Shown here: in pieces, positions 24,602-35,007 of the stretch
Layout: each line of letters opens with the position of its first letter
Position numbering within the stretch: the stretch's first letter is position 1
NCBI GenBank assembly: GCA_026119935.1
Contig: JALRMH010000015.1
Coordinates: 620,001-684,000 of the forward strand
Length of the DNA stretch: 64,000 nt
Origin: Endothia cerciana
Taxonomy: Eukaryota; Ascomycota; Sordariomycetes; Diaporthales; Cryphonectriaceae
Direction: 5' to 3'
Notes under the pieces: generated by a model
Databases searched by the model: none
The model's input: only the letters and a program-made list of their open reading frames with translations
What the model was told of the DNA's origin: nothing
Translations under genes and position numbers: made by a program

Positions 24602-26579
24602 CTACCCAAGTAAAACACTCTCGTACTGTTCGTCATCCAGATGTTTTAGCAGCACCTGCTGCAGGGCGGCCTTGCTCTTGGCGATAGCAGGTACAACGCC
24701 GCCAATCTGCTGCAGGTTGCCTTTCAGGCTCTCCATATGGCTCCCAATCTGCTTCGAGAGGGTAATGAGTTGCTCGTCTTGTAGGTCCTGCACCCAACAC
24801 AAGCCATCATTAGTCTCTTGAATACAGTCGACTCTGGTGTCCGGCAAACGTACCTTAAAGAGCCCTCCCAGGATTTCACCCTTGGACGTCGGCACAAGTT
24901 CCAACTGGTCTCTCAGACCACCATCTCCTTGGCCCTTTGCTTTCACACCGGGCGCAAGGACATGCTCCCTCCTCGCCTTCTCCTTCCATTCTTTAGCTTC
25001 GTGCTTCGCATTGGTCTCCAGCTTGCGCAGATGATCGTAATCCTTTGCCAGTGCACCCTCCTCCTTCTGGATCTCCTTACGCAACAAGCTGACGGAGTGC
25101 AGTAGCGGGTTCAGAGTATTCTCAAGGGCCTGGTTTGCGTCCATCGTCCGCTCAAAGTCAAAGTCTTCCTCGTAGCTGCCGGAGTTGCCGCGGGTGGTTG
25201 TTGCAGCGGTGGGGGCTGGAAAGGGAAAGCCTCTCATCAATTTGCCACGTAGTCGCTGCGACACGTGTACCAAGGCTGATGAGGCGTGTTGACGGCGCCG
25301 ATTGGTATCTTGTAGGCTAAGAAGGACAGGTCGCTGTGCGTCGGCTAAGATTGCACTGACAAGATTGATGGACGGTGTATCAAGCGGCGTCCACTTGTCC
25401 TCGACCGTGGATCGTGGGATGGTGCGCATGGTCTCTTTCAGGTGTCGAAATGGTAGGCGTTGTACTCTCTCGGATTCCGGGCCTGTCGTATCTTCAGCCT
25501 CCGGCCTTGCCCCTTCATTTCGTGTGGCTTCCCGTTTCGCCTTTTTCGGGGGCGGGTCTTGCTCGGGCTGGGCTTTGGGTGGCCGACGGCTTCTGGGAGC
25601 CCTGGATGAAGATGGTTGATCGTGGCCTGGACCAGGTGCTGATACATTGGAAGCTTTTGGGCGGCCTCGACGCTTTGGCCGCGTAGCTTCCTCAGCTCGA
25701 TCCGCAGCTGAGGCCTGCGCATCTCCCGCTGCCTTGGGCTGACTCTTAACGTGCCTGGTCTTTCTCGGTTGCGACGAACCCTCTTCGGGACTGTCGTTCC
25801 TCTGCAGACGTGGCCGCCTGCGACGCTTCTTCGTCGCACCATCGCTAGCCGTAGGTCCTTGCTCCCGCGCCCTAGGAGCAGCTGCACTCCCTTGTGATGC
25901 ATCCGGCCCCCTTTGAGGCTTAGCCTTCTTCGCGGTTGTTGTAATATCCGCCTCTTGCTCATCACTCTGACGCGAACCGCCGAATACCCTGTCCGGATCC
26001 CATGACCGCCGCTCCCTTCCACTTCGTCTCGGTGATGAGCTAGGCGGTTCGGCTTCAGGCTTTTGTGGTGGAGGAGGCGGCATTTGGTTGGAATCGTCGC
26101 GAGGGCCCGAGCCCTGTTGCGGCGAGGGATCTGGTCGTCTCGCGCCGGAGACCTCGCCCGGGTTCCAGGGCCTTCGTTCGCGTCCACTTCGCCTAGGCCC
26201 TGAGCCTGTCGTCTCGGCCGCTGCCACCTCGGCCGCCTCCCCCTTCCCCTTGAAGTGCCTAGCCTCTGCATTTGTGTTGTGTTTCTCGCCCTTAGGCTGC
26301 CGACCCTTTCCCCCACGTTGCGCGGAGGCCCCTTGCTTCTCGGATGCCGAAGCGGCTGCAGCCCCGCGTTTCTCGGCCTTCCGACCTCGTTTCTTGGGTC
26401 GCGCCTCCTCCTCAGCGTCTTGGTTGTCATGTTCCTCAGCAGCTTCGTGCCTCGACGCGTCTGGCGCGGGCTTGGACGCGCCTGGTGGCCGGCCGCGTTT
26501 ACGCTTTTGATCTGGAGGATTTGGGGCCTATATATGCGTCAGGGGGAGCCTGAGAACATGGAAAGAGTGCGCTCACCAT
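24602..26579 (-). CDS. CENP-Q / Fta7-like inner-kinetochore candidate with AT-hook
   Basis: Exons 26579-26577 (the ATG alone), 26527-24854 and 24787-24602 give 620 aa. The first intron (49 bp, donor GTGAGC) starts right after the ATG and leads to APNPPDQKRKRGRPPGASK, an AT-hook (RGRPPG). The 66-bp second intron (GTACGT ... TGCAG) is in frame, so the DNA also reads through. The long N-terminal region is basic and disordered and has two copies of PRRSGRERR-x-W(N/D)P. The C-terminal third has the CENP-Q look: a DTPSINL lead-in, then EEDFDFERTMDANQALENTLNPLL and a coiled coil (LRKEIQKEEGALAKDYDHLRKLETNAKHE, quoted in parts). CENP-Q/Okp1 belongs to the COMA part of the inner kinetochore. A Cnl2 gene lies 3.7 kb away. 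Family call is from memory of the pattern. Confidence 0.65.
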
Positions 26580-27156
26580 TTTGAGGCTCACAAAATGTCG
26601 TGGGAAGACCCAATCCGTCTTTGAGTGTGACGGGGAGGGGAGGCTGAACCACAAGGACGGAAGCTTGACCTGCGATGTGGGAACCAGAAGAGAAGCGGGC
26701 TAAACCGGACAGAGCAAGTATTGCTGGCTTCCTGGGCAACGTGCTGACAGGGGTGGGGTCATTGGATAGCCTCGTGATAATGCCGAAGACATTGAGCACC
26801 AATCCAACATTCCACGCCAGTGGATGAGGCTCTTGTTTTTGAAAATGTTGCTCTGAATATGAGTGCAGAGTATTGAAAACCAATCAGGGAGAGATAAGAA
26901 GCGAAGCCAATATCGCCTTTGCCCAGCGGGTTCCGCCCCTTCACAGTCACTTGCCTGTTTACATCATCCTGGGGCCCTGCCTAGCTCTTCCCCAGACCCT
27001 GGGGAAAGGAATCCTGCCAACAGCTCTGACCCCAGCCCGGCCTCGACTTTTTCTTCCCTCCTCCTCCGCAGACCTTCAACAACGGAGATCTCCCATTCCC
27101 TGTCTTTCTTCATCAAGATCCTCCTTGTCTTTATACACAGGTAGCGTACAGGAAAA
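26580..27156. other. Divergent intergenic region
   Basis: 577 bp between divergent start codons; CT-rich stretch at 27040-27140 typical of a fungal 5' leader for the downstream gene. Nothing else seen. Confidence 0.55.
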
Positions 27157-28114
27157 ATGCGCTTCTCAGCATTATCAGCCCTCTCCGTCCTGCCCTCACT
27201 CGCGGTGGCGCAGGACTTCGAGCAGTACCAGGCTCAATTTCAGAACTTCCTCGGCCAGTTCGGATCTTATTTGCCAAACCCCAATAAACATGATCCCGTG
27301 GGCGCTGCGGAGGCCAAGGTCGGCGAGATGAAGATGAACGTCTTGACCCTGTCCAACTGGAAGGAGACCCTGTACTCGCCGGTCACGGCCCAGTCTACGA
27401 CGCCGGAGGAGTGGTTGGTATTCGTCACCGGCCGCAACAAGACTTGCTTTGGTATGTCAGCCCTTTGGCTATGCCTCGATTGTCTCTAGAGCTAGTTGCT
27501 GACCGTCCCCTGCTAGGCCACTGTCTGGGCGTCGAAACTGCCTTCAACCAGTCCGCCGCCAAGCTCGCCATCCTCCCCGATGCGCCTCACATCGGCTACA
27601 TTAACTGCGACGATCAACCCATCCTCTGCAATATCTGGTCCGCCGGCGCCGGCCATGTCTACCTCATCGAGATGCTGCCCGAACCCGCGCCCATCGACAT
27701 CTGGGCTAAGCGCATGAACCTGACCACCACGACCGCTGACACTTTCGTGGAGCTGTACAAGACCCGTGAGGACAAGACCCAATTCAAGAAGAAGGAGGGT
27801 TACTTCCACCCCTTTGATGGCGAGCTTGCCAAGTATGGCGTCGCCGTGCCTGTCGCCTATATTCTCTGGGGTTTGAGTGTTGTGCCCAGCTGGGCCATGA
27901 TGTTGGGGGTGTCTTTCATTAGCCGCACGATGATGTGAGTAGCCCGGGTTCCCCGAAATCTCAATTCAATGACATGCTGACGCTGGATAGGAACCGGCGC
28001 ATGGCTCCGCAGGCGGGAGGCCGTCCCGCGGCTGCTGCTCAGGCTGCTGCAGCGCCTCAAGGGACTGCGCCACGCCGTGGTGCTCCTGCTGGAGATGCTT
28101 GGGGCTCTCGGTAA
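27157..28114 (+). CDS. Secretory-pathway membrane protein with thioredoxin-like segment
   Basis: Exons 27157-27451, 27517-27934 and 27991-28114 (introns 65 and 56 bp; phases fit) give 278 aa. A signal peptide (MRFSALSALSVLPSLAVA) precedes a region resembling a degenerate thioredoxin fold: EEWLVFVTGRNKTCFGHCLGVE, where a Cys-x-x-x-Cys pair replaces CxxC, then IGYINCDDQPILCNIW. A membrane helix (VAVPVAYILWGLSVVPSWAMMLGV) and an Ala/Pro/Arg-rich cytosolic tail follow. Several NxT/S sites are in the luminal part. Placement in the ER and a redox-like or chaperone role are inference; the orthologous family is, to my knowledge, uncharacterised. It lies between the two kinetochore candidates. Confidence 0.75.
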
Positions 28115-28319
28115 AGCGTCGTTTAGGGAAAAGGAGAAGTAGCAACGTGTGGGGGAGATGACGATGTGATGTCGGTATGGGTGGGAAGGCTCCTCTGCTT
28201 TGGTTATTGTTGGGGTTTTTTGGGGGGAGGGGGGAGGGGCGGTATAGGTGCCCCAGGCATAGGTACTACCAAGCCGTTAATTGCATGATAGGATACTCCA
28301 CTCGTCGGGCCATGGACAT

Positions 28320-28942
28320 TCATTTCTTTGCTTCACATGTCTCTTGGACCGTCTGCAACCCATCAAGGACCTGTATGCTCAACTGCGTGTTTGAAAGCCT
28401 GCCGTAGCGGAGGTCGCTCATGCTGCCGACAGTCTGTTGGATTGACCGTAGCAAGTCGGCCTCCTCATCCTCGAGGCTCTTGACTGTGGCGTTTAACTCC
28501 CCTGTAGCGCCGTCCAGTTCTGGGACGATGGAGTTGATGTTATGCTTTAGACCTGATGCACCTGAGGCGGACCCGTAAAGCTGTCTACTGGTTAGCGACA
28601 CAACCCAAACCTGAGTCCAGCCATCAGTGGCAAAGAAAAGCATACCGCTCTCTCGATATCGATCTCGTCATCCATTTCCTGGTTCTCGTCCTCCCTCTTT
28701 GCTCTCAAAGCCTCGCGTCGCAGCACCTTGCCGCGCTTCGCCTCATGCTCGATGTTGGATGCAACATCGTCAATGAGCGCGTTTCTTTGCGTTTGCAAGT
28801 CTCGGTACAGTCTCCGGATCCGTGGTGATGACTGTTGGGCGCGTGGGAACAGCTCTGTGAACTCCTTGAGTGGGATAATCGCTGGCAGCTGTGCCGGTAC
28901 CAGCAGATAGTTGGTGAGGATCGCCGCTTCAGTTGGCGCCAT
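28320..28942 (-). CDS. Cnl2/Nkp2 family kinetochore protein
   Basis: Exons 28942-28646 and 28580-28320 (65-bp intron, GTATGC donor, GACAG acceptor) give 185 aa. The N-terminus matches the Cnl2/Nkp2 family: ILTNYLLVPAQLPAIIPLKEFTELFP, then SPRIRRLYRDLQTQRNALIDDVASNIEHEAKRG (quoted as separate blocks). A short coiled coil follows. Family members bind the Ctf19/CCAN inner kinetochore next to the COMA complex in yeasts. The length and single intron are unremarkable. The 3' end of the convergent thioredoxin-like gene is only about 200 bp away. Confidence 0.85.
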
Positions 28943-29388
28943 CTTGCCCTCTGGTGATGTTGGAAGCTTAAAGGGGACGCCTCAGAATGTTTACAAAGTG
29001 AGAGTGTCATGAACGAGACTGGGTCAGAGACATAGCCCAAGGTCGAATAGTATTAAATTCTTGGTGTCGTTCCCCTGTTGCTTGCCTTTGTGGCAAGAGA
29101 GGAACTTGCGAGTAACCGTTCCTTCCCGAGACGCGTTTGGTGGCCCGAGTCGCCTGGTCCCGTGACGCCAAATAACTAGACTCCTTCACTTGCCTCTCTG
29201 ACGTCCTCACTCTCACTCCCACCCTCAAGGCTGCAACAGTACCGAAAAAAAAGAACCGGAAGATCTCGGCATTCAGGCTCATCATCCTCAAGACCTCTCA
29301 ATTTCAATAACTGACCCCCCTTGGGCACTTTCCCTCCGTTGTTTGGTTGGACTCGGGCAGAGACAGACTTCTCAGGAAATCAGCAAGG
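28943..29388. other. Divergent intergenic region, cnl2 / eaf3
   Basis: 446 bp shared upstream region between two chromatin-related genes. No clear TATA box or other element recognised. Confidence 0.5.
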
Positions 29389-32300
29389 ATGGCGCCAAAT
29401 AAGGCACACGGCGCGCCCTACAGCAAGGACGAGAAGGTCCTGTGCTTCCACCACGAGATGCTCTACGAAGCCAAGATCATTGAGATTCAGGCGAGCGATG
29501 ATGGACTGCACATGTATAAGATCCACTACAAGGGATGGAAGGCTTCTTGGGACGACTGGGTTCCGCAGGACCGCATCCGCAAGTTCAATGATGAGAACAG
29601 GGAGCTCGCCAAACAGCTTATGGAGCAGGCACGCGCGAACATGCAGAAGCATGCGAAGCCCGCGAAGAAAGCTGCTCTGAAGACCGGCTCGGACTTCAGC
29701 TCTGCCCGTGGTAGTGAGGAACGAACGGGTGGTGCTGCGACCGTGTCTGGGCGTGGCCCGCGACGGACGAGGGACTTTGACTTGGAGCATGTGAGTACCG
29801 GCCCTTATCTTCCCTATTGTGTTCCTATTCCATTATATTCTACTTTATTGTGCACCCTGTTGGAATATTCGCGATGTCCTGGAGAGGGCAAGTGTAAGGG
29901 AAGCCAAAAGAAAAAAACTCTCTGGGCTCTGGGGCTGGACTCCGGCCAACGACATCACTTGGAATTTCCTCAGCCGGACTGGTCTTGATTGTGATCAAAA
30001 TACCTGAATGAGCTGCTTCGTCTGCCTGGAACTCTGCAACTGGGACTGCAAAATCCCCATTGTATAAAATGGGCTGGGCAGCGCGACAATAGCTGCAGCT
30101 TTTCCACAACGCGACGCTCACTACCAACCCACGCGACCACCCACTTCAAAACCCACACCCACAGCAGCAGTTTCTCGGATTTCTTTCTCAACCTGCACCA
30201 GGAACGATTCCGAAAGTCGTTTTCTCTGCTTCTACGTACCGTATGCGTCCGCATCGTACGATTATTACTTCAAGCTTAATTTGTGCTCTGGACGACCGCC
30301 GCCTTCATCCCACCCCACCAACCATCTGTCGGCAGCAACCTTCGCGGCACGCTCTACAACAACGGGTTCTACACTCAGAATCGTCTGAGTCTCTCGATGA
30401 CCCATTGCCATTCGTCAATTCAGGAAGGTTCAGTGAGTTCGTATCGCGTATCAAAGGTGGCGTTCACGTCATTGTCGTTGGGAAGCTTCTCAACACCGTC
30501 TTACACCAAATCGTCTTCATCCATCCTTCGCCACTCATCGCAAGACACCCTTCAATCCCTCATCTACACGTACACGAAGAGTCCTTGCATCATCTACACA
30601 AATTCTCTCCTCAACATCGCTGTTTCGGCGCCGTCAGCTGCGCCGGCCTGTTGACATCACCACAACCTCACCACGCCTTCCACCTAACACTCACCATGCC
30701 TCGACTTGCTGGCGCACCGAACCCCAACAAGAGTATCATGTCTGAGGTCACGCGTGCCGCCTGGCCTGGAGATATGATAGACCAGGAGTTCGCCAAGAAG
30801 GAGGCTAAATGGGCCGAGGCGGGAAAACAATATGACTTCAAGTCCCCTTGGGAGCTTGGTGTGAACCAGTTCAGCCGGTATACCACCCGCTATGTCAAAG
30901 TTGTGAAAGGCGAAGCTGTGTATCAGGATCCGCCTCGCATCCACGAGAGTGTCGACCACGTCAAGGTCCACAAGCGCACCAGAAAGGAGACCGCCGCGGC
31001 CAAGCAGGATCAAGAGCACCCGCGAATTGAGGCATCGAAAGACGCCGAAGGCCGGCCTGACGCCCTCATCGTCAACTGGTACGACCGCATGCCACACGAC
31101 ACGATACTTCCAACCGGCGGTGTCGCACCCGAGGATCGCGCTCTCTTCAACAAAGAAGTACGGGATGCTCAGCGCGAGAACGGGCTGCCGCCTCTCGCAA
31201 CCTTACGTGATCCTATTGCCCAGAAGAGGCGCAAGGAGCAACGTGATTCCCTGGCCGCCAGAAGGGCTGCGGCCGCGGCAGAGCTTTCCAACCCCCTTCG
31301 CAACAGCAGACGTTTGCGGGGACAAGCGCCCATGCCATTTAATGGCGAGGACGCCGGGCAGGACCAAATCCAAGTCCCGCCAAAACCATCTCAGACACAA
31401 ACGGACCTGCAACCTCCCATTAGCGCCGTGCGAGGCACAGTTGAGGATGACGAGACTGCAGCGGCCGGGGATGCAGTGGACCAAGAGGAGTGGCGTGCAT
31501 CAGTCGAGAAGATGAGACGAACTCAGAATCACCCGGGTGTCTCTACTCAGACCAAGCCCGCAGAACAGACTGAGTCCAGCAACGCAGCCGCGGTCACCAG
31601 TGCGAACGCTCCTCGGGGCATTGTGGACCACGGGGATCACAGGGAAGCTGGTCCATCGCGCGCTGCCCCGCAGAATACGGAGAAACATGGCATCAAGCGC
31701 CATGCGTCTGAGGCTGCCGAAGATGCCAAGCCTGCGAAGCAGCAGGCCACGCAGAGCAGCCGAGCCAAGTTGGCAGCATCAGCAGCCACAAAGAGGGCTC
31801 AGCCAAAGACTGCGGCTACCAAGAAGGCCGCTGTCACCAACCGCAGGGGCAAGACGCCAGCGACTGCTACGTCGCAGAAGGATCAGTCCAAAGCTTTGGG
31901 CTCCAAGAAGCGGAAGGCTGAGGGTGTCGACCAGGTGGACGTCAAACGCCCTCGAATCAACCGCGCTTGCGACATGTGTCGCGTCAAGAAAACCAAGTGT
32001 GATGGCGCGAGGCCCTGCGAGGCGTGTGCCAAGCGCGGCTTCGTGTGCGTGTATGATGACGCCCAGTCGGAGACCTATATTCAGGATAATGGGTCTCAAG
32101 ACGACGGTCCTCCCGGGAATGGCCCTTTTGGCAGCGGCCCATCTGGTGGCAAAAAACAGCCTCGAGGCTCCAAGCCTAAGGGCTCTAGCGATATGGCGAC
32201 CTCAGCTGCCGGCCCTGCTGCATCTGGCTATGAAAAGTCTGCTGCTAGCACCGCTGCCCCCGACGCCAGAGATTCCAACCAGCGGAAGAGAAAGCGTCAC

Positions 32301-33302
32301 AACGACGTTCCTAGGGCCAGCATGGACATGCCGGCCATGAAGCGTACCAGAGTCATCCTCCACAGCTCGGAAGAGAGTTCCAAGCCCGATGGCCCGTTTG
32401 TGGAGAATGTCCAACCTGCAGAGTCTGAGAAGGATGACTCTCGGGCCGCAAAGTTGCGGTCGCCAAGCCGAAGAGACATCCGAGAGACCTTCCCTATTTT
32501 GAGCGTCGATTTTCTTCTACCGTATGAAGAGGCAGACAAGCAGCGCATTGAAGCTAATGTCTTGGATGTCATGTTGGGATGGAAGGCTGAGAGATTTCAA
32601 CCAAAGGCGAATGTTGACAACCAGGAACAGGAAGATGCATTTCACAGCAAACCAGCGATCAAGCTATGGTTCCCCGACCACCTCAAAGGCTTGCTTGTTG
32701 ATGATTGGGAGAATGTCACCAAGAACCAGCAGCTTGTGGAACTTCCTCACAAGAAGGCAACCGTGGAGAAGATCCTGCAGGACTACCTGGACTATGAGAA
32801 GCCCTGCCGTGCGGGTGACGACACACAGATCGATATCTTGGAGGAGACCGTTGGTGGTCTTCGAGAGTACTTTGACAAAGCTCTCGGTAGGATTCTGCTG
32901 TATCGGTGAGCCTTCTAACCCTCAATTCCTTCATGTGTTGCAGATTCGACTAACACTGATATTAGTTTTGAGCGTCTGCAGTACGCTGAGCAACTGAAGG
33001 AGTGGAGCGGGGAGCAGGGACCAAGCACCACATACGGAGCTGAGCACCTGGCCCGACTGCTCGGTAAGCTTCGACCTGGTGGACATCTGTTTGACTGAAC
33101 CTGACTGACTGACTGACTGTCTGTCTGTCCAGTGTCCCTACCGGAGCTCATCAGCCAAACCAACATGGACATACAGTCCGTCAACCGCCTGCGCGAAGAG
33201 CTGGTCAAGTTCACCAACTGGCTCTGCAAGAACTACGAGGCCTACTTCCTCGACGAATACATTCTTCCCGGCAACGAGTATGTGGAGCAGGCGCGCGGTT
33301 AG
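29389..33302 (+). CDS. eaf3: Eaf3/MRG15-type chromodomain-MRG protein with a 2.84-kb intron
   Basis: Proposed canonical form: exons 29389-29790, 32631-32905, 32966-33063 and 33133-33302, 314 aa, the normal Eaf3/Alp13 length. Exon 1 encodes the chromo barrel (YSKDEKVLCFHHEMLYEAKI, YKIHYKGWKASWDDWVP) and the linker FSSARGSEERTGG ending RRTRDFDLEH; a strong GTGAGT donor follows. The acceptor CAG at 32628-32630 is in phase and restores the family junction LEH-EDAFHSKPAIKLW. Exons 2-4 carry the MRG domain (DDWENVTKNQQLV, EYFDKALGRILLYRFER, SLPELISQTNMD, SVNRLREELVKF). Eaf3 reads H3K36 methylation in the NuA4 acetyltransferase and Rpd3S deacetylase complexes. The first intron is far longer than any other here and contains a second open frame and TATA box. 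Whether exon 1 still splices to the MRG exons needs transcript data. Confidence 0.75.
30063..30069 (+). promoter_or_regulatory. TATA box inside the eaf3 first intron
   Basis: Exact TATAAAA, 270 bp after the chromodomain exon and 633 bp before ATG 30696. The sequence after it is C- and CA-rich like a fungal 5' leader. It supports a separate internal promoter for the Zn2Cys6-MRG frame; no transcript evidence. Confidence 0.45.
30696..33302 (+). CDS. Predicted Zn(II)2Cys6-MRG chimera overlapping eaf3
   Basis: From ATG 30696 a frame runs without a stop to the MRG-exon donor at 32905, then shares the last two eaf3 exons: 825 aa. Residues 1-200 have no recognised domain (blocks EVTRAAWPGDMIDQEFAKK and LIVNWYDRMPHDTILPTGG). 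A disordered A/K/Q-rich region follows. A complete Zn2Cys6 binuclear cluster lies at 31968-32046 (CDMCRVKKTKC-DGARPC-EAC-AKRGFVC; spacing 2-6-5-2-6), with KKRK-type basic stretches before it. Then a Gly/Pro/Asp linker and, from residue 646, the full MRG domain. This would couple sequence-specific DNA binding to the Rpd3S/NuA4-binding domain of Eaf3. Alternatives: the frame is nested and ends by unseen splicing, or all parts join chromodomain exon 1 in one larger protein. Confidence 0.6.
33104..33132 (+). repeat. (GACT)n/(GTCT)n tract in eaf3 intron
   Basis: Tetranucleotide repeat of four to five GACT units followed by GTCT units, filling the pyrimidine tract just before the acceptor of the last eaf3 intron. 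Confidence 0.8.
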
Positions 33303-35007
33303 GGACTCGACGCGTTTGAGCCCGCGCAGACCAGTACCACGGCTACGAGTTACTCGAGCAAGAAAGGAACTTTTAGCATCATGAGATCTGTGAAGACCCA
33401 GGGCACCTCCGGCGCAAAGGCTTCCTTGAAGAGTAAGGACGAGCCGGCTTTAAGAGAACCCTGGACAGTTTACAGGAAGAGACACACGATAGTGAAGAGG
33501 AGTCCTCTCCCAAGAAGGAACCCCGTCCTCGCCGAATCCGCAAGAGGGTGGTGTAAGAAGCTCGCAAATCACGCAAGATGGCGCTGAAGGACTCTCGACC
33601 CGCTGCTTTATCAAGCTCGAGGCTAGAACGTTTGGCATCAATGAAAGATCCATGGGACGCGCTGTCATCGTCGCAACAAGGCTCCTATCTCCGATTTTTT
33701 ATCCAGGCTCCAATGCTTCACTGAGCCGGCCGCCTCTTATCACCTCTGCCGATACAAGATTGCGAATTCAACGAGCTCTCGACTCAGTCGCCTCTACTGT
33801 GCCAACCTGGCATGTACTAAGAGAGACCATTACATGCTGCAGCTTTCGGAATTACTACACAAAACCTGTACTCATATTGTTTCTTTTACTTTTCTTTCGT
33901 TCTTGTGGCTTGCGGCAGCGCCATGGACCCCCGCCTCAACTCATTGCGGATGAGGCATACGACGAGACAGACTTTGGTTCTCGGCTTTTAATTTTCTCAA
34001 TTTTCTGTTCGCGGCTTGCGATCCCGGGCCCTGTCACATTTTGTGATTTTTGTGCGGTACACGATGGGAGAGGGCAAGCTGGCTCTCTTATCTCTCAGTT
34101 CAGATTGACTACGACTTGCAGTTTTACAAAGTTTGCGGACGGACCGCCACTGTGCCACAGGTCGAGAATGCAACAGATGTGGCATGACACGCGAGGTCAA
34201 CAAGGTTTATGCGGTTCTCGTACCCTTGCGGATGGGACGCTATTACTGCCTCGAAGTCCCGAGAGACCTTAATACTGTTTGTTGGCGGGGGTCTGACGAA
34301 TGGACTTGTGGACGGACCTTTACCTGATTTCTCTTCTGAAACTTTGATCACACGTGCCTCTTCGATGGTGCTCAGGCTATGCCTTCCTAGATGATCAGAG
34401 AGCTTCAGATTCGGGATGATAATGCATAGACAATGGACACGGTACATGAAACAGTTCTTCTAATGATGCTTTGTTCTGTGGATTTCTCCATCACCAAGAA
34501 TGGTGTGTGCCATGGCGAAAGACTTGTAGAGTTGGATGGAATCTTAGCCAGTGTAATGAAATGGCACGCATATATGTACAGTCGTCCTCTTCTACCGAGA
34601 CATCCCAGCATCCTCAACGTCTGATAGTGATGGCGGTGATGATCTACAACTCTGCCCCATTCTTTAGCGCAGACGTGGTCGATGGTCGAAGGACGTCTTG
34701 TCTGCGAATACCCCCTGGACCACCTGGACTGACGGACCACCAGACCACAATCCGCGCCTTCGGTGGTGGCACAGATCCGCCCCGCTCTGAGCTCGCAGAT
34801 GAAGTAGGATACCCTGGAGACCTCTGGCTGGTTAGCGGGCTGGCTTTGCCTCCTTGCCTCACGCCCCAACCGCCGCCCCGGTCCAGAGTATGCGGTTGAC
34901 CGCCTCCTCCGCCATCCTCATGCTTCCGCTATGCCCCTGCCCTCCCACCTCCTTCCCCTCCTGTCCCGGCCCCAGATCCGTCCCGCCCCGCCCCGCCCCG
35001 CCCCGCC
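33303..35007. other. Intergenic, convergent 3' flanks; coding-like remnant at 33303-33587
   Basis: 1.7 kb. The first 285 bp after the eaf3 stop stay open in frame and contain, in another frame, a nuclear-protein-like segment (see findings). The rest shows nothing until the uL30m gene. A CCCCG repeat lies at 34982-35005. Confidence 0.5.
34982..35005. repeat. (CCCCG)n tract
   Basis: About five CCCCG units in the 3' flank of the uL30m gene. Confidence 0.85.
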
